A stretch of 64,000 nucleotides of DNA from Neorhizobium galegae. Lineage in GTDB: Bacteria > Pseudomonadota > Alphaproteobacteria > Rhizobiales > Rhizobiaceae. Under the pieces are notes generated by a model. That model saw only the letters and a list, made by a program, of their open reading frames with translations, was not told the origin of the DNA and searched no databases. The stretch spans positions 124,001 to 188,000 of the forward strand of contig NZ_JAGIPH010000006.1 in assembly GCF_017877135.1 (NCBI RefSeq), read 5' to 3'. Below, piece by piece: positions 53,103 through 63,029 of this stretch (its first letter is position 1; each line of letters opens with the position of its first letter). The translations under genes and the position numbers were made by a program.

Positions 53103-53519
53103 TTGACCATCACCAGCCGCAAGGATCACAGCCACCGCGAACAGCAGACGCCCGGCCCCATCGAATGGCTGGTCGGGCTCGTCTCGGCCCTCCTGATCGT
53201 CGTTTTGATTGCCTGGATGGCGCGCGAGGCGATCATGCAGGAAAGCCCGCCACCGCAGCTCGACATCGAGATCACGGGCATCGAGAAGGCCGGGCGCTAT
53301 TTCCGCGTCGATTTCGCACTGGCCAACCGCTCGGACGCCACCGCCGCCGCCGTCAGAGTGGAAGGTGTTTTGCGACGCGAGGGGGCGGAGCCGGAGCGGT
53401 CGGACGTGACGTTCGACTATGCCCCGGCCCATTCCAGCACCAAAGGCGGGCTGCTGTTTGAAGGCGATCCCGCCGCCGGAACGCTGACGGTCCGGCCGAC
53501 GGGCTTTGCCGAGCCCTGA
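53103..53519 (+). CDS. TIGR02588-type single-pass membrane protein
   Basis: 138 residues. One transmembrane helix (WLVGLVSALLIVVLIAWMA, about 21-40), then a beta-rich domain presumably outside the membrane. The start is TTG with AAGGAAG 8 bases upstream; no in-frame ATG fits. It is the usual partner of the preceding membrane protein. Function unknown. Confidence 0.78.
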   Translation: MTITSRKDHSHREQQTPGPIEWLVGLVSALLIVVLIAWMAREAIMQESPPPQLDIEITGIEKAGRYFRVDFALANRSDATAAAVRVEGVLRREGAEPERSDVTFDYAPAHSSTKGGLLFEGDPAAGTLTVRPTGFAEP

Positions 53520-53522
53520 GGC

Positions 53523-53861
53523 TCAGCCGGCCATCAGGCCAAGCTCGGGAAATGTCTTGCGCGCCTCATCGATCGACGGGCAGATGGTATCGCTGGCGTC
53601 GAGCTCGACGGAAATATTGTCGCCCACGTCGAGCGTGCCGTCGAAGATGATTGGAAGCCTTGCACCGCCCTTGCGCACCAGCGTCGCGTCATGCTTGAAG
53701 CCCTGCTTCAGCAGCCAGTCGCGCGGCGCCATGACGGAAATCCTCACACGCACGGCCTCGTCATGTTCGCGGGTGGCGACAAGCTTGTAGCCGACATTCG
53801 ACTGGCCGCCGCCGACTTCCAGCGTTCCGTTGCTGGAGGCTTCCTGTAGGTGTTCGCTCAT
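53523..53861 (-). CDS. Conserved small protein of unknown function
   Basis: 112 residues. Soluble, beta-rich look, with YKLVATREHDEAVRVRISVM and LPIIFDGTLDVGDNISVELD. GGAG lies 9 bases before the ATG. It faces the TIGR02588 gene three bases away and follows pobR at 36 bases on the same strand. No family recognised. Confidence 0.6.
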   Translation of the reverse strand: MSEHLQEASSNGTLEVGGGQSNVGYKLVATREHDEAVRVRISVMAPRDWLLKQGFKHDATLVRKGGARLPIIFDGTLDVGDNISVELDASDTICPSIDEARKTFPELGLMAG

Positions 53862-53897
53862 CGGACATTCTCCGTTTCGGTCAAAGGGATCTGCAGC

Positions 53898-54791
53898 TTA
53901 AACCGAAGCGTGCTCGTCTTTGTTCCGTAGGCGCTGGCGTTCCTCGTCGCGAAAGCCGCGCGGCGTCTGCCCGGTGCAGCGACGAAAGCAGCGGGAAAAG
54001 TAGGCGGGATCGGAATAGCCGAGACTTTCAGCGATGTGCTGGATGCTGTGGCCGGTAAAGACCAGCGCACGACGCGCCTCTTCGATCGACCGGTCCATGA
54101 TCAGGTCATGCGCCGTCTTGCCGGTCACCTCCTTCACCACGCGGTTGAGATGGGTGGAGGTAATGCCGAGCATGCGCGCATAGGTCTCGACGGTCAGTTG
54201 CTCGCGGTGATGCGACAGGATCAGTTCCTTCAGCGCCCGCACCCGTCTCAAGGCAAGATCCGGCACGGAATCGCGCGGCGATGGCGCAAGCAGCCGCCCC
54301 AGCATCAGGATGACGGTTGCGACATGGGCTTCCAGGAGTTCGTCGCGGGCCGGCCGCTGCGCCTCGTATTCGGCGGCGATGCGAAAGAAGGTGGCTTCCA
54401 GATAGGCCGTATCGGGGCTTTCCGGCGAAAGCGCAATCACCATGGCATCCGACAGCGGGTTCTGCGGGCCCGCCAGATCCGCGCCCATGGGCTCCGGCAC
54501 CAGCGTCAGAACCAGCCCGTCGATATCCTGCGAAAAGCGAAAGCCGTGAACCGGGCCGGGCGGCACGGCAATCACGCAGGGCGGCTTCAGCACCACCGTG
54601 CCCGAGGGCAGGAGGGCATCGCCGGACCCGTTTCGAATGTACAAGAACTGCAGAAAACTCTCATGCCGATGAAGGCCGATTTCGAAGCGATATCCGCTGC
54701 TGCGCGAGACGATCGTTTCGCAATGCACCCAAAACTCGTGCGGATCGGCGGGCTGCTCGCCATAGAGCCGGTAGGTCGGGATCGTGGACAC
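53898..54791 (-). CDS. pobR: AraC-family activator of 4-hydroxybenzoate hydroxylase
   Basis: 297 residues. N-terminal cupin-like sensor domain (IGLHRHESFLQFLYI) and C-terminal double helix-turn-helix (about 195-290: TVETYARMLGITSTHLNRVV and SLGYSDPAYFSRCFRRCTG). The GTG at 54791 with GGAGG 9 bases upstream is the best start; the frame continues upstream without similarity. Divergent from pobA, as for the known AraC-type PobR of Rhizobium and Pseudomonas. Confidence 0.88.
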   Translation of the reverse strand: MSTIPTYRLYGEQPADPHEFWVHCETIVSRSSGYRFEIGLHRHESFLQFLYIRNGSGDALLPSGTVVLKPPCVIAVPPGPVHGFRFSQDIDGLVLTLVPEPMGADLAGPQNPLSDAMVIALSPESPDTAYLEATFFRIAAEYEAQRPARDELLEAHVATVILMLGRLLAPSPRDSVPDLALRRVRALKELILSHHREQLTVETYARMLGITSTHLNRVVKEVTGKTAHDLIMDRSIEEARRALVFTGHSIQHIAESLGYSDPAYFSRCFRRCTGQTPRGFRDEERQRLRNKDEHASV

Positions 54792-54884
54792 GCGCTTGCA
54801 CCTCCCCTTGCAATGTTCGATTTGTTCCAGAACGCGCCGGGAATGTCCATTGTTTGAGAGCCCTTGCGCGGGCAATTCTCCTGA

Positions 54885-56084
<1,200 letters not shown>

Positions 56085-56170
56085 GGGGAGGGTGGCACGA
56101 CTGCCGGAGGATCGTGCAAGAATTCCGGTGGATCAAACAAACCGAATGACGCGCCCGGGCGTTATGAAGG

Positions 56171-56200
56171 ACAACGGCTCCCGCCCTGTGGAGCCGTTGT
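56171..56200 (+). terminator. pobA terminator-like stem-loop
   Basis: Perfect 10-base arms ACAACGGCTC (56171-56180) and GAGCCGTTGT (56191-56200) around a 10-base loop, followed by CGTTTCG. It lies 87 bases after pobA and 43 before the next gene. Confidence 0.6.
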
Positions 56201-56242
56201 CGTTTCGACGACTGAGATCACTTCTACCGAAAGGTCATCACC

Positions 56243-57292
56243 ATGGCTATTGCACGAGGCTATGCGGCAACGGATGCGTCCAAGCCGCTCGAACCGTTCA
56301 CCTTCGAACGCCGCGAGCCACGCGAGGACGATGTCGTCATCTCCATCAAATATTGCGGTGTCTGCCACTCGGATATCCACCAGGCCCGCAACGAATGGGG
56401 CGGCTCGATCTATCCGATGGTTCCGGGCCATGAGGTCGCCGGCATCGTGACCGCGGTCGGTTCGGGCGTCACCCGTTTCAAGGTCGGCGATCACGTCGGT
56501 GTCGGCTGCTTTGTCGATTCCTGCGTCCATTGCGCCAGCCGCGACCTGGACACCGAACAGTATCAGCCGGGCCTTGTCGGCACTTACAACGCCTATGAGG
56601 CCGACGGCACGACGCCGACCTATGGCGGCTATTCCGACAGCATGGTCGTCAAGGAAGGCTATGTCCTCTCCATCCCGGACAACCTGCCGCTGGACCGGGC
56701 AGCCCCGCTTCTGTGTGCCGGCATCACGCTCTATTCGCCGCTTGCCCACTGGAAGGCCGGTCCCGGCAAGAAGGTGGCCGTCATCGGCATGGGCGGCCTT
56801 GGCCATATGGGCGTAAAGATCGGTGCCGCCATGGGCGCCGATATCACCGTGCTGTCGCAGAGCCTGTCGAAGAAGGACGATGGCTTGGCCTTCGGCGCCA
56901 AGGCCTATTACGCGACCTCGGACGCCGAAACCTTCAAGACTTTGGCCGGCACCTTCGATCTCATCCTGTGCACCGTCAGTGCCGAGATCGACTGGAACGC
57001 CTATCTGTCGCTTCTGAAGGTCGATGGCACGATGGTCCTGCTCGGCGTTCCGGAAAATCCGGTGCCGGTTCATGCCTTCGCGCTGATCGGTGGGCGTCGC
57101 ACACTTGCCGGCTCCATGATCGGCTCGATCAAGGAAACGCAGGAGATGCTGGACTTTTGCGGAAAGCACGACATCTTGCCGGAAATCGAACTGATCGACA
57201 TCAAGGACATCAACGAAGCCTATGAGCGCGTCATCAAGAGCGACGTGCGCTACCGCTTCGTGATCGACATGGCAACGCTGCCGAAGGCCTGA
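56243..57292 (+). CDS. NAD(P)-dependent zinc alcohol dehydrogenase (CAD/YahK type)
   Basis: 349 residues. Catalytic zinc set CGVCHSDIH and GHEVAG. The structural-zinc region reads [17 protein letters not shown] with few cysteines remaining, and the Rossmann motif is [15 protein letters not shown]. It reduces aldehydes to alcohols. GAAAGG lies upstream of the ATG. It is 5 bases before the MFS gene, so they are co-transcribed. Confidence 0.88.
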   Translation: MAIARGYAATDASKPLEPFTFERREPREDDVVISIKYCGVCHSDIHQARNEWGGSIYPMVPGHEVAGIVTAVGSGVTRFKVGDHVGVGCFVDSCVHCASRDLDTEQYQPGLVGTYNAYEADGTTPTYGGYSDSMVVKEGYVLSIPDNLPLDRAAPLLCAGITLYSPLAHWKAGPGKKVAVIGMGGLGHMGVKIGAAMGADITVLSQSLSKKDDGLAFGAKAYYATSDAETFKTLAGTFDLILCTVSAEIDWNAYLSLLKVDGTMVLLGVPENPVPVHAFALIGGRRTLAGSMIGSIKETQEMLDFCGKHDILPEIELIDIKDINEAYERVIKSDVRYRFVIDMATLPKA

Positions 57293-57297
57293 AACAG

Positions 57298-58536
57298 ATG
57301 ATGGACCAACGCTCCGAAGGTTTGAACGGGATGTCGCCCCGCCCCAAAACGGTGGAGGCGGAGCCCGAGGCCCCTTCGGCGGCGTTGATCTCCGTCATCG
57401 GATTGGCGGCGGGCTCGCTCGTCGCCAATATCTACTACGCCCAGCCGCTGGTGAGCGAGATTGCCGCCGATCTCGGCATCAATGCCGATCTTGCCGGCGC
57501 GCTCACCTCCGTCACCCAGATCGGCTATGGTGTCGGCCTGTTCTTCCTCGTCTCGCTTGCCGATCTCGTCGAAAACAAGCGGCTGGTGCTGATCACGCTG
57601 ACCATCACCATGCTCGGCCTTGTCGCCATGGGGCTATCAAACACCGTTCTCCCCTTCGTGCTGGCCTCCTTCCTGATCGGTGTCTGCTCCACTGGCGCGC
57701 AGGTGCTGATCCCCTTCATCGCCCACCGGGTGCCGATCGCGCGCCGTGGCCGCGTCGTCGGCAATGTCATGGCAGCGGTCCTCACCGGCATCATGCTGGC
57801 CCGACCGGTTTCGCTGTTTGTCGCCGCAAGCTTTGGCTGGCGCGCCATTTTCTTCGTATCAGCCGCCCTCATGGCGGTGATCGGCCTGTCGCTTGCCCGC
57901 ATGATGCCGCGCCAGCAGCCGCAAAGCGGCATGACCTATCCGCAGATCCTGGGCTCCATGGGAAGCCTCATCCGGGAGACGCCGGTTCTGCGCTGGCGCT
58001 CGCTCTACCAGGCCATCGTGTTCTGCGCCTTCAACCTGTTCTGGACGGCCATCCCGTTTGCGCTGTCCGAGCGCTTCGGCCTTGGCCAGCACCAGATCGG
58101 CCTCTTTGCGCTTGCCGGCGCCGGCGGCGCGCTTGCCGCCCCCATCGTCGGGCGGCTTGCCGATCGCGGCCTCGGACGGCTTCTGTCACTCACGGCCATG
58201 GTCGGACTTGCCGCCTTCTTTGCCGCCAGCGGCTATGCAGTCGCCGCCGGTGCCCTGGTTCTTCTCGGGGTCTGCGCCGTCCTCATCGATGCCGGCGTAC
58301 AGGCCAACCAGATCGTCAGCCAGCGCATCATCTTTGCCATCGCGCCGGAAAAGCGTGGCCGCCTCAACGCCATCTACATGACCTCTGCCTTCATCGGCGG
58401 CGCCATCGGCTCGACGCTCGGCACGCTCACCTATCACGCCGCCGGCTGGACCGGCACCGCCGCCTTCGGCAGCCTGCTCGGTGTGCTGGGCGTGGTTCTG
58501 TTCCTGCTGGAACAACGGGGAAATCGCCGGGGCTGA
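57298..58536 (+). CDS. MFS transporter
   Basis: 412 residues, twelve predicted helices. YYAQPLVSEIAADLGI after helix 1 and the loop with VPIARRGRVVGNVMA are typical of the YnfM/arabinose-efflux-like drug:proton antiporters. The start may be the second Met one codon later. Coupled to an alcohol dehydrogenase, so export of an alcohol or aldehyde is possible. Confidence 0.85.
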   Translation: MMDQRSEGLNGMSPRPKTVEAEPEAPSAALISVIGLAAGSLVANIYYAQPLVSEIAADLGINADLAGALTSVTQIGYGVGLFFLVSLADLVENKRLVLITLTITMLGLVAMGLSNTVLPFVLASFLIGVCSTGAQVLIPFIAHRVPIARRGRVVGNVMAAVLTGIMLARPVSLFVAASFGWRAIFFVSAALMAVIGLSLARMMPRQQPQSGMTYPQILGSMGSLIRETPVLRWRSLYQAIVFCAFNLFWTAIPFALSERFGLGQHQIGLFALAGAGGALAAPIVGRLADRGLGRLLSLTAMVGLAAFFAASGYAVAAGALVLLGVCAVLIDAGVQANQIVSQRIIFAIAPEKRGRLNAIYMTSAFIGGAIGSTLGTLTYHAAGWTGTAAFGSLLGVLGVVLFLLEQRGNRRG

Positions 58537-58578
58537 CCCTTGGCGATTGCCATCGGCCTGGGTTGGTCGATCATCCGG

Positions 58579-58603
58579 GGATGCCGCCCACCGGGCGACA
58601 TCC
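58579..58603. terminator. Bidirectional stem-loop between the MFS and aldehyde dehydrogenase genes
   Basis: GGATGCCGCCC (58579-58589) pairs with GGGCGACATCC (58593-58603), an 11-base stem with one mismatch and a 3-base loop, between two convergent genes. Confidence 0.55.
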
Positions 58604-58617
58604 TTCAGTGCTGTGGC

Positions 58618-60042
58618 TCAGTGCGCAATCATCAGATGGCGGACGGCCGTATAATCTTCAAGCGCGTAGAGCGACAGATCCTTGCCGTAGCCGGACTGCT
58701 TCAAGCCGCCATGCGGCATCTCGTTGCACAGCATGAAATGCGTGTTGATCCAGGTGCAGCCGTAGCGCAGCCGCGTGGCGGTGGTCATGGCGCGGGAAAT
58801 GTCCTTGGTCCAGACGGATGAGGCAAGGCCGTAATCGCTGTCATTGGCCCATCTGACCGCCTCCTCCTGCTCCTTGAAGCGGGTGACGGACACGACCGGG
58901 CCAAAGACCTCGCGGCGCACGATTTCATCGTCCTGCGTGGCGCCGGCCACCACGGTCGGCGCATAGTAGAAGCCGTTCTCGCTCGCCACCGTCCCGCCGG
59001 TCACCACCTCGATATGGCTGTGTTCGGCCGCACGCGCCACAAAACTTTCCACCCGGTCGCGCTGGCGCTTGGAAATCAGCGGGCCGATCTCGTTCTGGGT
59101 GTCATCGCCCAGATTGTAGCGGATGGTGGAGACCGCGCTTGAGAGATCGGCGACGAACTTGTCGTAAATCTTGTCGGCGGCGTAGATGCGGCAGGCAGCC
59201 GTGCAGTCCTGGCCGGCATTGTAGTAGCCGAAGGTGCGGATGGCTGCGACGGCGGCCTCGATGTCGGCATCGTCATAGATGATGACCGGTGCCTTGCCGC
59301 CGAGTTCCAGATGCGTGCGCTTGACGGTCTTCGAGGCTGCGACCAGCACTTTCTTGCCCGTCGCAATATCGCCGGTGATCGACACCATGTTGATCTTCGG
59401 GTGGTTGATCAGCGCGTTGCCGGCACTTTCTCCCCGTCCCAGAACAACGTTCACCACGCCTTCCGGCAGAATCTCGGCCAGAAGTTTTGCCATTTTGAGC
59501 GCGGTCAGCGGCGTCTGTTCGGAGGGCTTGAACACCACCGTATTGCCGCCGGCAAGCGCCGGTGCCAGCTTCCAGGCCATCATCATCAGCGGATAGTTCC
59601 ATGGCGCGATCGAGCCGATGATGCCGACCGGATCGCGGCGGATCATCGACGTGTGCCCCGGCAGATATTCGCCCGAGACCGGGGCCTGCAGCGTGCGGAT
59701 CGCACCGGCAAAGAAACGGTAGCAGTCCACCACCGCCGGAATTTCGTCATTGCGCACCGCATGGATAGGCTTGCCGCAATTGAGCGCTTCAAGCGCTGCA
59801 AAGGCGTCGGCATCCCGCTCGATGGCATCGGCGATCGCCAGAAGATAGGCCGAACGCTCCGCGGGTGTCGTGGTGGCAAAGCGATCGAAAGCCTTTTCGG
59901 CCGCATCGACAGCCGCATCGATCTGCGTCAGCGAGGCCTCCGGCAGCTCCAGAATGGTTTCGCCGGTGCGCGGGTTGAGGATCTTTTCCTCCACCTCCGT
60001 GCCTGCGACGAAGGATGCCCCGATCAGCATGTCCGTGTTCAT
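58618..60042 (-). CDS. patD: Gamma-aminobutyraldehyde dehydrogenase-like ALDH
   Basis: 474 residues. Aldehyde dehydrogenase with general base Glu in [11 protein letters not shown], the nucleophile Cys in [12 protein letters not shown], and [15 protein letters not shown]. It is most like YdcW/PatD, which oxidises 4-aminobutanal from putrescine. The start at 60042 has GGGAG upstream. It is last gene of a ydcSTUVW-type operon, 47 bases after the second permease. Confidence 0.87.
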   Translation of the reverse strand: MNTDMLIGASFVAGTEVEEKILNPRTGETILELPEASLTQIDAAVDAAEKAFDRFATTTPAERSAYLLAIADAIERDADAFAALEALNCGKPIHAVRNDEIPAVVDCYRFFAGAIRTLQAPVSGEYLPGHTSMIRRDPVGIIGSIAPWNYPLMMMAWKLAPALAGGNTVVFKPSEQTPLTALKMAKLLAEILPEGVVNVVLGRGESAGNALINHPKINMVSITGDIATGKKVLVAASKTVKRTHLELGGKAPVIIYDDADIEAAVAAIRTFGYYNAGQDCTAACRIYAADKIYDKFVADLSSAVSTIRYNLGDDTQNEIGPLISKRQRDRVESFVARAAEHSHIEVVTGGTVASENGFYYAPTVVAGATQDDEIVRREVFGPVVSVTRFKEQEEAVRWANDSDYGLASSVWTKDISRAMTTATRLRYGCTWINTHFMLCNEMPHGGLKQSGYGKDLSLYALEDYTAVRHLMIAH

Positions 60043-60089
60043 GATGCGCTCCCTTTTGTATGATGTTGATAGTGACGCAGACTGTCCCG

Positions 60090-60905
60090 TCATTTCCCGC
60101 TGCCGGCAATCTCGTCGGTGTCGCGGGTCAGGTAATAGGCGGCAAGGATGGGCAGGAAGGTGACAAGCACCACGACGACGGCAACCACATTGGTCACCGG
60201 GCGCTGGCGCGGGCGGATCAGTTCCTGCAGCATCCAGATCGGCAGGGTGGCTTGCTGGCCGCCTGTAAACGTCGTCACGATCACCTCATCGAAGGAGAGC
60301 GCAAAGGCCAGCATGCCGCCGGCCAGAAGCGCCGTTGCGATATTGGGCAGGATGATGTGGCGGAAGGTCTGGAACCCGTCGGCGCCCAGATCCATCGACG
60401 CCTCGATCAGCGAGCCGGATGTGCGCCGGAACCGGGCGACTGCATTGTTGTAGACGACCACGACGCAAAAGGTGCCGTGGCCGAGAATGATCGTCCAGAG
60501 CGAATAGGGAATATCGGCCAGCGAAAAGGCCGACCGCAGCGCAATGCCGGTGATGATGCCGGGAAGCGCAATCGGCAGGATGACCAGGAGCGAAATCGCC
60601 TCGCGGCCAAAGAAACGGGTCTGCGAGACGGCCGCTGCGGCAAGCGTGCCGAGGAGAAGTGCAATCGCCGTTGCAACGCTTGCGACCTTCACCGAAAGGG
60701 AAAGCGCCTGCCACACGTCGGGCCGGTTCCAGGCCACCGAAAACCAGTTGAGCGTCAGGCCCGGTGGCGGCCACTGGAAGCTTTTCTCTTCCGTGGTGAA
60801 GGCATAGACGAAAATGAGGAGGATCGGCAGATGCAGGAAGGCTATGCCGGCGCCGGCTGCAATCTTCAACGGCAAGCTTGCCGTGGCTTCTGTATCAGAG
60901 CGCAT
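60090..60905 (-). CDS. ydcV: Polyamine-type ABC transporter permease
   Basis: 271 residues, six helices, BPD_transp_1 domain with the EAA loop [20 protein letters not shown]. The ATG at 60905 lies inside the end of the preceding permease gene (11-base overlap). PotC/YdcV type. Confidence 0.87.
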   Translation of the reverse strand: MRSDTEATASLPLKIAAGAGIAFLHLPILLIFVYAFTTEEKSFQWPPPGLTLNWFSVAWNRPDVWQALSLSVKVASVATAIALLLGTLAAAAVSQTRFFGREAISLLVILPIALPGIITGIALRSAFSLADIPYSLWTIILGHGTFCVVVVYNNAVARFRRTSGSLIEASMDLGADGFQTFRHIILPNIATALLAGGMLAFALSFDEVIVTTFTGGQQATLPIWMLQELIRPRQRPVTNVVAVVVVLVTFLPILAAYYLTRDTDEIAGSGK

Positions 60906-61848
60906 CGAAAGCCCCCATGCGTTTGGCAATCGCCAGATAGACGCCCATGATGACGATGGGCACCACGGAAAAGGCCGCCGCCAGCGGCACATTGCCGGCC
61001 GTTCCCTGCTGCGCATAGACGGCCTGACCGATGAACAGGCGCGACGATCCGATGATCTGCGGAATGATGTAATCGCCAAGCGTCAGCGAGAAGGTGAAGA
61101 TCGATCCGGCCACCAGTCCCGGCAGTGCAAGCGGCAGAAGGACGGTGAAAAACGTCTGGCGCGGCGTGGCACCGAGGTCGCCAGAGGCTTCCACCAGCGT
61201 TTTCGGCACCCGCTCGAGTGCCGCCTGCGTCGGCAGGATCATGTAGGGCAGCCAGATATAGACGAAGACGAGGAAGGTGCCAATATAGCTGACCGAGAGC
61301 GAATTGCCGCCGATCACCGGCAGTGCCAGCACGCTGTCCAGAACAGAGGAGAGGTGCAGCCGTGCAAAGATCCAGGTGAGGATGCCTTCCTTGGCGAGAA
61401 TCAGCTTCCAGGCATAGACCTTGACCAGATAGCTCGACCAGAGCGGCATCATCACGCCGAGATAGAAGAAGGCTTTCCAGCGGCCCTTCGCATAACGCGC
61501 CGCGTAATAGGCGATCGGAAAGGCGATGAAGGCCGAGGCCACCGTGACCGCGACCGCCATCACGAGCGTGCGCAGGATGATGTCGAGATTGGCCGGGTTC
61601 AGCAGCTGCCGATAGGTGTCCAGCGTCAGCTCATAGGTCACCAGACCGGAAAAATCGTCGATGGCAAAGAAGCTCTGCGCCAGAAGCGCCAAAAGCGATC
61701 CGACATAGATGATGCCGAGCCAGAGAAGCGGCGGGGTCAGCATCAGGATGAGCAGAAGCTGCGGTCGCCGCCAGAAGAGATCCGAAAGGCGGCCCGAGAG
61801 GCCCGCGCGCCGCGCGCTGATGACGCCTTGGGAAAACGCTCCGGTCAT
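60895..61848 (-). CDS. ydcU: Polyamine-type ABC transporter permease
   Basis: 317 residues, about six or seven helices, EAA loop [20 protein letters not shown]. PotB/YdcU type with an early [20 protein letters not shown] helix. Overlaps the ATPase gene by ATGA. Confidence 0.87.
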   Translation of the reverse strand: MTGAFSQGVISARRAGLSGRLSDLFWRRPQLLLILMLTPPLLWLGIIYVGSLLALLAQSFFAIDDFSGLVTYELTLDTYRQLLNPANLDIILRTLVMAVAVTVASAFIAFPIAYYAARYAKGRWKAFFYLGVMMPLWSSYLVKVYAWKLILAKEGILTWIFARLHLSSVLDSVLALPVIGGNSLSVSYIGTFLVFVYIWLPYMILPTQAALERVPKTLVEASGDLGATPRQTFFTVLLPLALPGLVAGSIFTFSLTLGDYIIPQIIGSSRLFIGQAVYAQQGTAGNVPLAAAFSVVPIVIMGVYLAIAKRMGAFDAL

Positions 61849-62834
61849 GCCGCATCGTCCATGTAATGCACATCGCCGGGCGCCCAGGTGAGCCCGACCT
61901 CCGTGCCTTGTTCCGGCACCGGCTGGCCGGCCGGCAGCATCACGCTGAGGCTGACATCGCCTGCCGTGACGCCAAGGCGGGTCGCCGCGCCGAGAAAGGC
62001 GGCCGAGCGCACATGGGCCCGCACGCCACCGTCGCGCACCAGAGAAATGGCTTCCGGGCGCAGGCTTGCACAACGCGCCTCACCGCCGAAGTACCGCATG
62101 GCGTCCGGATCGATGACATTGGAGGAGCCGACGAAATCCGCCACGAAACGGGTCTTCGGGCGATTGTAGATCTCCTGCGGCGTGCCGGCCTGGACGATCC
62201 GGCCCTTGTTGAACACCGCCACGCGGTCGGCCATGGACAGCGCTTCCCCCTGGTCATGCGTGACGAAGATGAAGGTAATGCCCAGGCTGCGTTGCAGGCT
62301 TTTCAGCTCCTCCTGCATGCTTTCGCGCAGCTTGAGGTCCAGCGCACCGAGCGGTTCATCGAGCAGGAGAACGCGCGGACGGTTGACGAGCGCGCGGGCA
62401 AGGGCGACGCGCTGGCGCTGGCCGCCGGAGAGCTGGCCGGGCTTTCGCGCCCCGTAATCCGGCAGTTTCACCAGTGCCAGCGCCTCCTCAGCCTGCCGGT
62501 GACGCTCGGCCTTGCCGATGCCCTTGACCATCAGGCCATAGGCGACATTGTCGAGAATGCTGAAGTGCGGAAACAGCGCATAGTCCTGGAAGACGGTGTT
62601 GACGTTGCGGCGATAGGGCGGCACGCCCTCGGCGGTCTCGCCAAAAATCTCGATATGGCCGCTATCGGGCTGCTCGAAACCGGCAATCAGGCGCAGACAG
62701 GTGGTCTTGCCGGAACCGGACGGGCCGAGCATGGCAAAGAACTCGCCCGGCTCGACGACAAGATCCACCCGATCGACGGCCTGGACCTTGCCGAAATGGC
62801 GCGAGACGCCGGAAAAGGAAACGGCTGCGGTCAT
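61845..62834 (-). CDS. ydcT: Polyamine-type ABC transporter ATP-binding protein
   Basis: 329 residues. Walker A GPSGSGKTT, signature LSGGQRQRVALARAL, Walker B VLLLDEPLGALD, and switch THDQGEALSMADR. The C-terminal TOBE domain (about 235-329) is of the PotA/YdcT kind. It is downstream of the binding-protein gene across a gap with two hairpins. Confidence 0.9.
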   Translation of the reverse strand: MTAAVSFSGVSRHFGKVQAVDRVDLVVEPGEFFAMLGPSGSGKTTCLRLIAGFEQPDSGHIEIFGETAEGVPPYRRNVNTVFQDYALFPHFSILDNVAYGLMVKGIGKAERHRQAEEALALVKLPDYGARKPGQLSGGQRQRVALARALVNRPRVLLLDEPLGALDLKLRESMQEELKSLQRSLGITFIFVTHDQGEALSMADRVAVFNKGRIVQAGTPQEIYNRPKTRFVADFVGSSNVIDPDAMRYFGGEARCASLRPEAISLVRDGGVRAHVRSAAFLGAATRLGVTAGDVSLSVMLPAGQPVPEQGTEVGLTWAPGDVHYMDDAA

Positions 62835-62974
62835 GGAAGCTCCAGTTTTGTTGGCGTGTCCTTCATTCGCCTGCCGCCGCCACTGTCCGCCCCCGATGAA
62901 GAGACGGCACCGCGCGCCGGTCTCTCCCGCGGCGCTCAGCGTCGACAGCGGGCGCGGAGGCGTCAGGGCAGGGC

Positions 62975-63029
62975 GCCTCTTCCCGTTGACGGGAAGAGGC
63001 TGGCGGGCATTGCACCCGCGGGCAATGCC
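62975..63029 (-). terminator. Tandem hairpins between the binding-protein and ATPase genes
   Basis: GGCATTGC (63006-63013) with GCAATGCC (63022-63029) sits immediately after the ydcS stop. Next comes a perfect 12-base inverted repeat GCCTCTTCCCGT (62975-62986) / ACGGGAAGAGGC (62989-63000) with a 2-base centre. They likely protect the ydcS message and reduce read-through, giving excess binding protein. Confidence 0.65.
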
